A DNA stretch of 21,304 nucleotides from an uncultured Bacteroides sp. (GCA_905197435.1 CAJJYX010000031.1:1-21304), one strand, 5' to 3'. Counted from the stretch's first letter, positions 7,397-15,999 are shown. Made by a program: numbers and translations. Notes: a model not told the origin generated them from the letters alone.

Positions 7397-10036
7397 ATGC
7401 ACTATCGTATTTTCTCCATACTCGTAACGTTTGTCTGCCTTTTTGGCTGCGCACTGACAACCGCAGCACAAGACGTAAACAACACCGATGAAACCGAAAA
7501 GCCGGTTATACTCTATTCGGGAACACCCAAAAAGTATGAAATAGCAGACATTAAGGTCGAAGGAGCCCAGAACTATGAGGACTATGTAATTGTCGGATTA
7601 TCCGGGCTGTCTAAAGGACAGACTATCACCGTGCCTGGCGATGAAATTACACAAGCTTGTAAGCGCTACTGGCGTCACGGTCTGTTCTCTGACGTGGAAA
7701 TCACAGCAGACAAGATCGAAGGTGACCAGATTTGGCTGACCATTCATCTGACCATGCGCCCGCGTGTTTCCGATATCCGTTACAACGGTGTGAAAAAGTC
7801 GGAGCGTGAAGACCTGGAAAGCAGAATCGGTATGATAAAGGGCGGGCAAATTACACCTAACTTAGTGGATCGTGCCAAAACCCTGATAAAACGCTATTTT
7901 GACGATAAAGGCTTCAAAAATGCAGATGTGATTATCACCCAGCGGGATGATCCGGAAAAGAAGAACGAAGTGATTGTCAACATCGACATCGACAAGAAAG
8001 AAAAAGTGAAAGTGCATCAAATCACTATCACAGGCAACGAGGCGCTCGCGACCAAGAAGCTGAAGCGTGTGATGAAGAAAACAAACGAAAAGGGCAAGTT
8101 ACTCAATCTATTCCGCACCAAGAAATTCATTGAGGACAACTACGAAGCGGACAAGCAGTTGATTATTGATAAATATAACGAGTTGGGTTATCGTGACGCC
8201 ATTATCGTGACAGACAGCATCAAACCGTATGATGACCGTACGGTGGATATCTTTATGCAAATCGAGGAAGGACAGAAATACTACCTCCGCAATGTAACGT
8301 GGGTAGGTAACACGCTGTATCCTTCCGAACAACTGAACTACCTCCTCCAAATGAAGAAGGGTGACGTCTACAACCAAAAATTACTTGAAGAACGTACCAT
8401 GACCGATGATGACGCCATTGGTAACCTATACTATAATAACGGTTATCTGTTCTATAGCCTCGAACCAGTGGAAGTGAACATCGTAGGAGACTCCATCGAC
8501 CTGGAGATGCGTATTTACGAAGGTCGCCAAGCTACCATCAATAAAGTCAGCATCAACGGTAACGACCGTTTGTATGAAAACGTAGTACGTCGTGAACTTC
8601 GTACCCGTCCGGGCGAACTGTTCAGCCGTGAAGACCTGATGCGTTCCATGCGTGAAATCCAGCAGATGGGACACTTCGACCCCGAACAAATCAAGCCCGA
8701 CATCCAGCCGAGACCGGAAGACGGTACGGTAGACATCGGCTACGACCTTGTATCCAAAGCCAACGACCAGGTAGAGTTCTCCGCCGGTTGGGGACAAACG
8801 GGTATTATCGGTAAGTTAAGTCTGAAGTTCACCAACTTCTCACTGTCAAACTTGTTGCATCCAGGCGAGAACTACCGTGGTATCCTCCCGCAAGGTGACG
8901 GCCAGACATTGACCATCAGCGGCCAGACCAATGCCAAATACTATCAGTCATACAGCGTTTCGTTCTATGACCCGTGGTTTGGCGGTAAGCGCCCGAACGC
9001 ATTCTCCGTATCGGCATTTTATTCACGCCAGACTGACATCAGTAGCCGTTACTACAACTCGGCCTACATGAACAATTACTACAACAGCTATTACAGCGGC
9101 ATGTATGGTTACGGCATGTATAACTACGGTAACTACAACAGTTATGAGAATTATTACGATCCAGATAAGTCTATCCAGATGTATGGTCTTGCTGTGATGT
9201 TCGGTAAACGTCTGAAGTGGCCGGATGACTACTTCCAGTTCACAGCCGAATTGTCTTACCAACGGTATATCCTGAGCGATTGGCAATACTTCCCGGTTAC
9301 CAATGGTAAGTGTAACAACCTCAGCATCAATTTGACCTTGTCCCGTAGCTCTATCGACAACCCGATTTATCCTCGCCAAGGCTCCGAGTTCTCGCTGTCT
9401 GCTCAAATCACACCGCCCTACTCTTTGTTTGACGGTACCGATTATAGCAAGTACAGCACCAGCAACCAGGAAGACATGAACAAGATGCACAAGTGGATTG
9501 AATATCACAAGTGGAAATTCAAATCTAAAATTTACATCCCGTTGATGGACCCGATTACCGTTAAGCGCACTCCGGTATTAATGGGACGCGTGGAATTCGG
9601 TTTGCTGGGACATTACAACAAATACAAAAAGTCTCCGTTCGAAACATTTGACGTGGGTGGTGACGGTATGACCGGCTACTCCAGCTATGCAACGGAAAGT
9701 GTTGCCCTCCGCGGTTATGAAAACAGTTCATTGACCCCGTACGGTTACGAGGGTTATGCCTATACCCGTCTCGGCCTGGAATTAAGATATCCGTTGATGT
9801 TGGAAACAAGTACGAGTATTTATGCGTTAACGTTCGTGGAAGCCGGTAATGCTTGGCAGGATGTCAACAAGTTCAACCCGTTCGAATTGAAGCGTTCAGC
9901 CGGTGTCGGTGTCCGCATCTTCCTCCCTATGATTGGTATGATGGGGATTGACTGGGCTTACGGTTTCGACAAAGTATTAGGTTCCTCGCAATATGGCGGC
10001 AGCCAGTTCCACTTCATTCTGGGACAGGAATTCTAA
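7397..10036 (+). CDS. bamA: Outer membrane protein assembly factor BamA
   Basis: Omp85-family insertase that folds beta-barrel proteins into the outer membrane. The 879 residues begin with a Sec signal peptide (MHYRIFSILVTFVCLFGCAL, cleavage near TAAQ). Periplasmic POTRA domains follow to about residue 450, with visible starts such as YEIADIKVEGAQN, VSDIRYNGVKKS, KVHQITITGNEAL, YLRNVTWVGNTLY and INKVSINGNDRLY, giving five. The C-terminal part is the 16-strand barrel with SSIDNPIYPRQGSEF and the (V/L)RGY lid-lock motif VALRGYE (769-775), ending in a terminal strand with phenylalanine (FHFILGQEF). An unusual Tyr/Asn-rich stretch (552-587) lies in an early barrel segment, probably an outer loop. 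It is larger than E. coli BamA (about 810 residues). Frequent CGT arginine codons suggest strong expression. Confidence 0.95.
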   Translation: MHYRIFSILVTFVCLFGCALTTAAQDVNNTDETEKPVILYSGTPKKYEIADIKVEGAQNYEDYVIVGLSGLSKGQTITVPGDEITQACKRYWRHGLFSDVEITADKIEGDQIWLTIHLTMRPRVSDIRYNGVKKSEREDLESRIGMIKGGQITPNLVDRAKTLIKRYFDDKGFKNADVIITQRDDPEKKNEVIVNIDIDKKEKVKVHQITITGNEALATKKLKRVMKKTNEKGKLLNLFRTKKFIEDNYEADKQLIIDKYNELGYRDAIIVTDSIKPYDDRTVDIFMQIEEGQKYYLRNVTWVGNTLYPSEQLNYLLQMKKGDVYNQKLLEERTMTDDDAIGNLYYNNGYLFYSLEPVEVNIVGDSIDLEMRIYEGRQATINKVSINGNDRLYENVVRRELRTRPGELFSREDLMRSMREIQQMGHFDPEQIKPDIQPRPEDGTVDIGYDLVSKANDQVEFSAGWGQTGIIGKLSLKFTNFSLSNLLHPGENYRGILPQGDGQTLTISGQTNAKYYQSYSVSFYDPWFGGKRPNAFSVSAFYSRQTDISSRYYNSAYMNNYYNSYYSGMYGYGMYNYGNYNSYENYYDPDKSIQMYGLAVMFGKRLKWPDDYFQFTAELSYQRYILSDWQYFPVTNGKCNNLSINLTLSRSSIDNPIYPRQGSEFSLSAQITPPYSLFDGTDYSKYSTSNQEDMNKMHKWIEYHKWKFKSKIYIPLMDPITVKRTPVLMGRVEFGLLGHYNKYKKSPFETFDVGGDGMTGYSSYATESVALRGYENSSLTPYGYEGYAYTRLGLELRYPLMLETSTSIYALTFVEAGNAWQDVNKFNPFELKRSAGVGVRIFLPMIGMMGIDWAYGFDKVLGSSQYGGSQFHFILGQEF

Positions 10037-10041
10037 GCAAT

Positions 10042-10058
10042 GGATAATTGACAATTAA
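10042..10058. repeat. Small AATTG-A-CAATT inverted repeat in the bamA-ompH gap
   Basis: The 34-base gap between bamA and the first ompH holds GGATAATTGACAATTAA, with a perfect 11-base palindrome (10046-10056). It is too short and AT-rich to be a terminator. It is noted as another junction repeat. Confidence 0.45.
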
Positions 10059-10070
10059 TGCAGTATCGTT

Positions 10071-10586
10071 ATGAAGAAGAGTTTATTGATCCTTTTTACG
10101 CTGTTTGCTGTAAGCATAACGGCCAGTGCACAGAAGTTCGCCTTGATTGACATGGAATATATCTTGGAGAATATTCCTGCATACGAACGTGCCAACGAGC
10201 AACTGGAGCAAGCCTCCAGGCAATGGCAAAGCGAAGTCGAAAAGATTTCCGAAGAAGCCAAAACTCTGTATAAGAGCTATCAGTCTCAGATAGCTTCCCT
10301 TTCTGAAACACAGAGAGGTAAAAAGGAAGAAGAGATTGTCGCTAAAGAAAAATCAGCAGCCGAACTGCGCCGCAAATACTTTGGTCCGGAAGGCGAACTG
10401 TATAAAAAACGTGAAAGTCTGATGCAACCTATTCAGGATGAAATATACAATGTTGTGAAGGAAATTGCTGCACAGAACGGATATGCGGTAGTTGTAGACC
10501 GCGCTTCCGCATCAAGTATCATTTTTGCCTCACCGAGTATCGACATCAGCAATGAGGTACTTGCAAAACTGGGATATTCAAATTAA
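10071..10586 (+). CDS. OmpH/Skp-family periplasmic chaperone, first copy
   Basis: A 171-residue secreted protein of the Skp/OmpH family, trimeric periplasmic chaperones that hold unfolded outer-membrane proteins on their way to BamA. The signal peptide MKKSLLILFTLFAVSITASAQ is followed by the family's first strand KFALIDMEYIL. A long charged coiled coil comes next (about residues 45-125, rich in E, K, Q), then the closing strand YAVVVDRASASSIIFASP. It lies 34 bases after bamA with no promoter of its own visible, so it is probably on the bamA transcript. It differs clearly from the next gene, which belongs to the same family but aligns only loosely, so this is an old duplication. Confidence 0.9.
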   Translation: MKKSLLILFTLFAVSITASAQKFALIDMEYILENIPAYERANEQLEQASRQWQSEVEKISEEAKTLYKSYQSQIASLSETQRGKKEEEIVAKEKSAAELRRKYFGPEGELYKKRESLMQPIQDEIYNVVKEIAAQNGYAVVVDRASASSIIFASPSIDISNEVLAKLGYSN

Positions 10587-10646
10587 TTTTATACATTTGT
10601 TCCAGCATATTGACTGCATTCAGAATTAAAAATAGGCTTGCTTATT

Positions 10647-10676
10647 TTGTATTGCGTTCAGTTTGCGCTATATTTG
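10647..10676 (+). promoter_or_regulatory. Strong promoter for the second ompH gene
   Basis: TATATTTG (10669-10676) matches the -7 consensus TAnnTTTG and a TTG (10647-10649, within TTTTG) stands exactly 19 bases upstream. This is the best two-element Bacteroides promoter in the window. A start near 10683 leaves an AT-rich leader of about 30 bases. The second chaperone can therefore be expressed separately from bamA. Confidence 0.75.
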
Positions 10677-10714
10677 TCCCCAACGAATAATCATTTAAAT
10701 AAATAATAAACATT

Positions 10715-11221
10715 ATGCTTAAAAAAATCGCACTACTCGTAATTATGTTCGCCCTCCCGCTGGGAGCTATGGCGCAAGCTAAATTCGCTCACATGAATTC
10801 TCAAGAAGTAATCGCTGTTATGCCTGAATTTACCAAAGCACAAGCCGACCTGGATGCTATGTCTAAAAAATACCAGGATGAAATGCAGCGTACCAATGAA
10901 GAATTCCAAAAGAAGTATCAAGAATTTTTAGCACAAGCAGACTCTTTGCCGAAGAACATTGCAGATAGACGCCAGAAAGAATTGCAGGATATGGCTCAAC
11001 GCCAGGAGCAATTCCAACAGGAAGCTTATCAAAGTATGCAGAAAGCACAGCAAGATGCTATGGCTCCTATCTATAAAAAACTGGATGATGCTATCCAAGC
11101 TGTAGGTAAAGCAGAAGGCGTTGTATACATCTTCGATCTGGCCCGTACCCCGATACCTTTCGTAGGAGCACAAAGTGTTGATGTAACAGCCAAAGTTAAA
11201 ACACAATTGGGCATTAAATAA
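10715..11221 (+). CDS. OmpH/Skp-family periplasmic chaperone, second copy
   Basis: A 168-residue Skp/OmpH homologue. The signal peptide MLKKIALLVIMFALPLGAMAQ precedes AKFAHMNSQEVIAVMPEFTKAQ. A long glutamine- and lysine-rich coiled coil follows (about residues 45-125), then the C-terminal strand GVVYIFDLARTPIPFVG. Like the first copy it should act in the periplasm as an outer-membrane-protein chaperone. It has a consensus promoter and a clear terminator of its own, so it is likely also made as a single-gene transcript. The coil is richer in Gln and Ala than that of its neighbour, which hints at different clients or assembly. Confidence 0.91.
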   Translation: MLKKIALLVIMFALPLGAMAQAKFAHMNSQEVIAVMPEFTKAQADLDAMSKKYQDEMQRTNEEFQKKYQEFLAQADSLPKNIADRRQKELQDMAQRQEQFQQEAYQSMQKAQQDAMAPIYKKLDDAIQAVGKAEGVVYIFDLARTPIPFVGAQSVDVTAKVKTQLGIK

Positions 11222-11241
11222 CAAAATTATTTAAGATAGAG

Positions 11242-11275
11242 TAAGCGCGGGTAGTTTTATCCGCGCTTATTTTTT
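11242..11275 (+). terminator. Rho-independent terminator after the second ompH
   Basis: TAAGCGCGG pairs perfectly with CCGCGCTTA (9 base pairs, 10-base loop) and is followed directly by six T residues. It closes the ompH transcript and the bamA block before murI. Confidence 0.9.
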
Positions 11276-11298
11276 GTACATTACTGAGAAATTTGCAC

Positions 11299-11306
11299 TA
11301 TCTTTG
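11299..11306 (+). promoter_or_regulatory. -7 element for murI
   Basis: TATCTTTG followed by CA matches TAnnTTTG and lies 24 bases before the murI ATG. A TTG at the end of the terminator T-run (11274-11276) is 22 bases upstream, slightly beyond the usual 19-base spacing. Confidence 0.55.
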
Positions 11307-11329
11307 CATGGTACATAGCCTTTAGAAGC

Positions 11330-12169
11330 ATGAAACAGACATTACCTTCTGCAGCCGGTCCCATCGGAGTATTCGATTCCGGATATGGCGGACTAACTAT
11401 CCTGAGCAAAATACGGGAAGCCCTTCCCCAATACGACTACATCTACTTGGGTGACAATGCGCGTGCCCCTTACGGGACCCGTTCATTCGAGATTGTCTAC
11501 GAATTCACCCTGCAGGCAGTCACTAAACTGTTCGAGATGGGTTGCCATCTCGTCATCCTGGCATGCAACACTGCTTCGGCAAAAGCCTTACGCAGCATAC
11601 AGATGAACGATTTACCCCGCCTCGACCCAATGCGCCGTGTATTGGGAGTGATCCGCCCCACTGTAGAATGTATAGGCAGTATTACCCACAGTCGCCATAT
11701 CGGTGTACTCGCTACGGCCGGAACCATCAAATCGGAATCCTACCCGTTGGAAGTGCACAAGCTCTTCCCCGACATAAAGGTCAGCGGAGAGGCTTGCCCG
11801 TTATGGGTCTCTCTGGTGGAAAACAATGAAGCACAAGGAGACGGTACTGATTATTTTGTACGTAAATATATCAGTGAATTGCTGGCCAAGGACAAGCAGA
11901 TAGATACCGTTATTCTGGGATGTACCCACTTCCCTCTACTGCTACCTAAGATACAGCAATACATGCCCGACGGCATCACAACCGTCACTCAAGGAGAGCT
12001 GGTGGCAGATAGCTTGAAAGACTATCTTCACCGCCATCCGGAAATGGACAAGAAATGTACCAAAGGCGGAAGATGCGTCTACCGTACCACAGAATCAGAA
12101 GAGAAATTTACGGAATCGGCTTCCACATTCTTAAATGAATCAATAAGAGTTGAGAGGATTGAGCTATAA
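11330..12169 (+). CDS. murI: Glutamate racemase
   Basis: Cofactor-independent racemase that makes D-glutamate for peptidoglycan. The 279 residues have both catalytic cysteines in their motifs, LACNTASAK (Cys79) and LGCTHFPLL (Cys198). The N-terminal IGVFDSGYGGLTIL holds the acidic residue next to the first cysteine, and GDNARAPYGTRS is the substrate-loop motif. It has its own promoter after a strong terminator, so it is transcribed apart from the chaperone genes upstream, though it belongs to the same functional theme of envelope synthesis. No terminator is visible after it. Confidence 0.95.
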   Translation: MKQTLPSAAGPIGVFDSGYGGLTILSKIREALPQYDYIYLGDNARAPYGTRSFEIVYEFTLQAVTKLFEMGCHLVILACNTASAKALRSIQMNDLPRLDPMRRVLGVIRPTVECIGSITHSRHIGVLATAGTIKSESYPLEVHKLFPDIKVSGEACPLWVSLVENNEAQGDGTDYFVRKYISELLAKDKQIDTVILGCTHFPLLLPKIQQYMPDGITTVTQGELVADSLKDYLHRHPEMDKKCTKGGRCVYRTTESEEKFTESASTFLNESIRVERIEL

Positions 12170-12206
12170 ATCCGTCAGTATTAAACATTAAAACAAAAAC
12201 ATTTGT

Positions 12207-12214
12207 TATATTTG
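12207..12214 (+). promoter_or_regulatory. -7 element for the DUF2007-proB genes
   Basis: TATATTTG matches the Bacteroides -7 consensus 31 bases before the DUF2007 start. No TTG is found at the -33 position. Confidence 0.5.
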
Positions 12215-12244
12215 TAGGACAGAAAACTCTAAATTCATACCATC

Positions 12245-12484
12245 ATGAAAGAAGAAGATAAGAGCAAACTCGTTGAGGTGTTCACCGGTTCACCTTGGGA
12301 AGCAGAACTTGTAAAGAGCCTGCTGGGAAATAGCGATATTGAAGCTGTAACAAAAGATGAAATGGTAGTAAACGTTGTGCTGCCTGCCACTGCTGTTGAC
12401 ATTTCCGTTCTCGTCAATGAGAAGGACTACGAAGCTGCAATGGAAGTGGTTCGCGAATACGAAAAGAAAGAAAATGGAGATTGA
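12245..12484 (+). CDS. Small DUF2007-type protein
   Basis: A 79-residue acidic cytosolic protein. The layout fits the DUF2007 family: an opening strand (LVEVFTGSPWEAELVKSLL), a segment equivalent to the usual 'shorter-lived ligand' strand (SDIEAVTKDEMVVN), and a final VSVL-type strand plus helix (DISVLVNEKDYEAAMEVVRE). The fold resembles the PII-like ferredoxin-type alpha/beta sandwich, and databases often label it putative signal transducing protein, without proven function. Its last 11 bases overlap the proB start, so it is translationally coupled to proline synthesis. Whether it affects ProB is not known. Confidence 0.75.
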   Translation: MKEEDKSKLVEVFTGSPWEAELVKSLLGNSDIEAVTKDEMVVNVVLPATAVDISVLVNEKDYEAAMEVVREYEKKENGD

Positions 12485-13601
12485 TTTCAGTAGGATTGCT
12501 GTCAAAGTAGGCAGCAATGTTTTGACACGTCGTGACGGCACTCTCGACGTTACCCGTATGTCCGCTCTGGTGGACCAGATAGCCGAGCTGCACAAGGCAG
12601 GCAAAGAAATAATACTTATCTCCTCCGGGGCAGTTGCCTCAGGACGTAGCGAGGTGCACCCTGCCAAGAAGTTGGACAGTGTAGACCAACGCCAATTGTT
12701 TTCCGCTGTGGGACAAGCCAAGCTGATCAACCGCTATTACGAGCTGTTCCGCGAGCATGGCATCCCTGTGGGGCAAGTACTCACAATGAAAGAAAACTTT
12801 TCCACCCGCCGCCATTACCTCAACCAAAAAAACTGTATGACCGTAATGTTGGAAAACGGTGTGATCCCCATTGTCAATGAGAACGATACCATCTCCGTGA
12901 GTGAGCTGATGTTCACCGATAACGATGAGCTATCCGGCCTGATAGCTTCTATGATGGACGCGCAAGCACTGATCATTCTCAGTAACATCGACGGCATCTA
13001 CAATGGTTCACCCGCCGATCCGGACTCTCAAGTCATCCGCGAGATAGGGCAAGGCAAAGATCTCTCCTCCTACATACAAACTTCCAAGTCCAGTTTCGGA
13101 CGTGGCGGCATGCTGACCAAAACCAATATTGCCCGCAAAGTGGCCGATGAGGGCATCACAGTCATCATAGCCAACGGAAAGCGTGACAACATCCTCGTGG
13201 AGATACTGAAAAATGAAGAACGAAGGATGAAAAATGAAGGAATGAGCACCGTGCAGGATGATTACCAACTGCCCTATACCCGCTTCATCCCGTCTCCGCA
13301 ACCGGTATCGAGCATCAAAAAGTGGATTGCACACAGTGAAGGGTTTGCCAAAGGCGAACTACACATCAATCACTGTGCCACCGAATTGCTTTTCTCTGAC
13401 AAAGCAGTAAGCATCCTTCCGGTAGGTATCACTGACGTCATAGGTGAGTTTGAGAAGGATGATATCGTACGGATTATCGACTTCGGGGGCAAACCCATCG
13501 GGGTGGGGAAAGCCAATTGCGACTCCAATCAGGCACGGGAAGCGATGGGAAAACATGGAAAGAAACCCGTAGTACACTATGATTACTTGTACATAGAATA
13601 A
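12474..13601 (+). CDS. proB: Glutamate 5-kinase with C-terminal PUA domain
   Basis: First enzyme of proline synthesis, phosphorylating glutamate to glutamyl 5-phosphate in the cytosol and normally feedback-inhibited by proline. The start MEIDFSRIAVKVGSNVL (375 residues) is chosen inside a longer frame because it begins the family's first strand; it overlaps the preceding gene by 11 bases. Amino-acid-kinase motifs are KVGSNVLT, ISSGAVASGR, NENDTISV, IILSNIDGIY and SFGRGGMLTK. A PUA domain runs from about KGELHINHC to the end. Between the two, residues about 246-257 (KNEERRMKNEGM) are a charged repetitive insert translated from a DNA repeat. The insert lies in the linker, so activity is probably kept. 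Confidence 0.95.
   Translation: MEIDFSRIAVKVGSNVLTRRDGTLDVTRMSALVDQIAELHKAGKEIILISSGAVASGRSEVHPAKKLDSVDQRQLFSAVGQAKLINRYYELFREHGIPVGQVLTMKENFSTRRHYLNQKNCMTVMLENGVIPIVNENDTISVSELMFTDNDELSGLIASMMDAQALIILSNIDGIYNGSPADPDSQVIREIGQGKDLSSYIQTSKSSFGRGGMLTKTNIARKVADEGITVIIANGKRDNILVEILKNEERRMKNEGMSTVQDDYQLPYTRFIPSPQPVSSIKKWIAHSEGFAKGELHINHCATELLFSDKAVSILPVGITDVIGEFEKDDIVRIIDFGGKPIGVGKANCDSNQAREAMGKHGKKPVVHYDYLYIE
13209..13244 (+). repeat. AAAAATGAAGAA-type repeat read in frame inside proB
   Basis: Two near copies of AAAAATGAAG(A/G)A frame a GAAGGATG core, giving a purine-rich tract like the simple repeats usually seen between genes in Bacteroides. Here it is translated as KNEERRMKNEGM in the linker between the kinase and PUA domains. 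Confidence 0.65.
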
Positions 13602-13669
13602 GCCACTGACGAATACTATTTCATAATATATTATACTTACATATTTATCACATTCTATTAACTAAGAAA

Positions 13670-14917
13670 ATGAACTTAAACAAAACTTTTGTTGCTGTGC
13701 AAAATGCCAGCCGAAACATTTTGGCATTAAGCGACAAAGAAATCAACCAGATATTACAGGCTGTTGCAGACGCTGCCATTGACAAAACGGCTTTCATTCT
13801 GAGTGAAAACCAGAAAGATTTGGAGCGCATGAATCCCACCAATCCGAAATACGACCGCCTGAAACTGACAAAAAGCCGTTTGCAAGACATTGCTGCAGAC
13901 ATCCGCAATGTAGCCGCCCTTCCTTCGCCATTAGGACGGATTCTCAAAGAGAATGTATTACCCAACGGACTGAAGATAAGAAGGGTCAGTGTACCTTTCG
14001 GTGTCATCGGTATCATCTACGAAGCCCGCCCCAACGTCAGTTTCGACGTATTCTCACTCTGCCTCAAAAGCGGCAATGCCTGTATCCTGAAAGGCGGAAG
14101 CGATGCCGACTATTCCAATCGTGCCATAATCAGTGTGATACATGAGGTATTGGAACACTTCAATGTGGATACACATATTGTGGAACTGCTCCCTGCCGAC
14201 AGAGAGGCAACAACCGAGCTACTGCATGCCAACAATTATGTAGATTTGATAATTCCCCGTGGCAGCAGCAGTCTGATAAACTTCGTACGCCAGAATGCCA
14301 CAGTGCCGGTTATAGAAACCGGTGCCGGCGTATGCCACACATTCTTCGACCGCTATGGCGACATTATCATAGGCCCATCCATCATTGCCAATGCCAAAAC
14401 ACGCCGCGTCAGTGTCTGCAATGCTTTGGATTGCCTGATTATCGAAGCCGACAGTCTGATTGATTTGCCAGACCTATGCCTGCCGCTACAATTAAGCAAT
14501 GTAGAGATATTTGCCGATGAGCCCGCCTATCACAGCCTGCTTGGCAAATATCCTGCCGAACTGTTGAGACTTGCCACTGAAGACTGTTACGGAAGAGAAT
14601 TCCTGGACTACAAAATGGCCATTAAGACCGTGAATTCCTTTCAAGAAGCACTGGCACATATCCGGAAATACGGCTCCAAACATAGCGAATGCATCATTAC
14701 AGAAGACAAGGCACGCGCCGAACAGTTCTGCCGCGAAGTAGACGCTGCTTGTGTGTACGTCAATGCACCGACCTCTTTCACAGATGGTGCACAATTCGGA
14801 CTTGGCGCCGAAATCGGCATCAGTACCCAGAAGCTGCATGCCCGTGGCCCGATGGCTTTGGAAGAGATCACCACGTACAAGTGGATTATTGAAGGCTCCG
14901 GACAAACCAGGCCCTAA
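13670..14917 (+). CDS. proA: Glutamate-5-semialdehyde dehydrogenase (gamma-glutamyl phosphate reductase)
   Basis: Second enzyme of proline synthesis, reducing glutamyl 5-phosphate with NADPH to glutamate semialdehyde. It acts with ProB, whose product is unstable. The 415 residues have the aldehyde-dehydrogenase fold with [32 protein letters not shown], and the nucleophile segment [14 protein letters not shown] (Cys250). The C-terminal [26 protein letters not shown] is typical of ProA. It follows proB by 68 AT-rich bases (with a 12-base palindrome ATAATATATTAT at 13624-13635) in which I see no promoter consensus, so co-transcription is likely. Confidence 0.96.
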   Translation: MNLNKTFVAVQNASRNILALSDKEINQILQAVADAAIDKTAFILSENQKDLERMNPTNPKYDRLKLTKSRLQDIAADIRNVAALPSPLGRILKENVLPNGLKIRRVSVPFGVIGIIYEARPNVSFDVFSLCLKSGNACILKGGSDADYSNRAIISVIHEVLEHFNVDTHIVELLPADREATTELLHANNYVDLIIPRGSSSLINFVRQNATVPVIETGAGVCHTFFDRYGDIIIGPSIIANAKTRRVSVCNALDCLIIEADSLIDLPDLCLPLQLSNVEIFADEPAYHSLLGKYPAELLRLATEDCYGREFLDYKMAIKTVNSFQEALAHIRKYGSKHSECIITEDKARAEQFCREVDAACVYVNAPTSFTDGAQFGLGAEIGISTQKLHARGPMALEEITTYKWIIEGSGQTRP

Positions 14918-14964
14918 TTGCTAATGCAACAAAGATATAGATACACTAAAAAGACTATAAATAT

Positions 14965-15918
14965 ATGAAGAACTTTACTTGCGTGCAGGACATCGGTAAC
15001 CTGAAGTCTGCACTGGACGAAGCATTTGAAATCAAGAAAGACCGTTTCAAATATGTGGAACTCGGACGTAACAAAACGTTGATGATGATTTTCTTCAACT
15101 CAAGCCTGCGTACCCGCCTCAGCACACAGAAAGCCGCATTGAATCTAGGTATGAACGTGATTGTACTGGACATCAACCAGGGAGCCTGGAAACTGGAAAC
15201 AGAACGCGGCGTCATCATGGATGGTGACAAACCGGAACATTTGCTGGAAGCCATTCCCGTGATGGGTTGTTATTGCGATGTCATCGGTGTACGTTCTTTT
15301 GCGCGTTTTGAGAACAAGGAAGACGATTACAACGAAGTGATACTGAACCAATTCATCAAGTATTCCGGCCGTCCGGTATTCTCCATGGAAGCTGCCACGC
15401 GCCATCCACTGCAGAGTTTCGCCGATCTGATTACGATTGAGGAGTACAAGAAGACAGCACGTCCCAAAATAGTGATGACATGGGCTCCGCATCCGCGTCC
15501 ATTGCCCCAGGCTGTCCCCAACTCCTTTGCCGAATGGATGAATGCAACGGATTATGACTTTGTGATTACACACCCCGAAGGTTATGAGCTCGACCCCAAA
15601 TTCGTAGGAAATGCCCGCGTAGAATATGATCAGATGAAGGCCTTTGAAGGAGCCGATTTTGTCTACGCCAAGAACTGGGCTGCCTATACGGGCGACAACT
15701 ATGGACAAATATTGAGTAAAGACCGTGCCTGGACAGTAAGTGACCGCCAAATGGCAGTTACCAATAATGCCTACTTCATGCACTGCCTGCCGGTTCGACG
15801 CAACATGATTGTAACGGATGATGTAATAGAAAGCCCGCAATCTATCGTAATCCCCGAAGCTGCCAACCGGGAGATTTCGGCAACAGTAGTATTGAAGAGA
15901 CTGATTGAAAAACAATAA
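14965..15918 (+). CDS. argF': N-succinyl-L-ornithine transcarbamylase
   Basis: Arginine-pathway enzyme that transfers the carbamoyl group to an N-acylated ornithine. Bacteroides uses succinylated intermediates, unlike the ornithine transcarbamylase of most bacteria. The 317 residues carry the carbamoyl-phosphate loop SLRTRLSTQ (residues 47-55, in place of STRTR), and HCLPVRRN near the end. Residue 90 is proline (GDKPEH). In the characterised enzymes this site is proline in the succinyl form and glutamate in the acetyl form, so the succinyl substrate is expected. It follows proA by 47 bases without a clear promoter. A large hairpin follows. Confidence 0.92.
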   Translation: MKNFTCVQDIGNLKSALDEAFEIKKDRFKYVELGRNKTLMMIFFNSSLRTRLSTQKAALNLGMNVIVLDINQGAWKLETERGVIMDGDKPEHLLEAIPVMGCYCDVIGVRSFARFENKEDDYNEVILNQFIKYSGRPVFSMEAATRHPLQSFADLITIEEYKKTARPKIVMTWAPHPRPLPQAVPNSFAEWMNATDYDFVITHPEGYELDPKFVGNARVEYDQMKAFEGADFVYAKNWAAYTGDNYGQILSKDRAWTVSDRQMAVTNNAYFMHCLPVRRNMIVTDDVIESPQSIVIPEAANREISATVVLKRLIEKQ

Positions 15919-15919
15919 T

Positions 15920-15982
15920 AGAGTGACAGAAGATGAAGGTGTGCCGTTCAGAGTTTGAACCGCACACCCTCTTTATCACTCT
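15920..15982. terminator. Bidirectional hairpin between convergent genes
   Basis: An outer stem AGAGTGA/TCACTCT encloses an inner stem GGTGTGC-C-GTTCA/TGAAC-C-GCACACC with a single mismatch and a short loop. It fills the space between the transcarbamylase stop and the stop of the rhodanese gene on the other strand, and can serve both. Neither side has a long T-run, so it may act partly as a 3'-end stabiliser. Confidence 0.75.
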
Positions 15983-15999
15983 CTCGCTCTATTATCCTA

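Noticed and set aside
15145..15915. A 256-codon open frame on the minus strand opposite the transcarbamylase gene
   Set aside because: It mirrors the whole coding region of a well-supported enzyme, with no recognisable motif.
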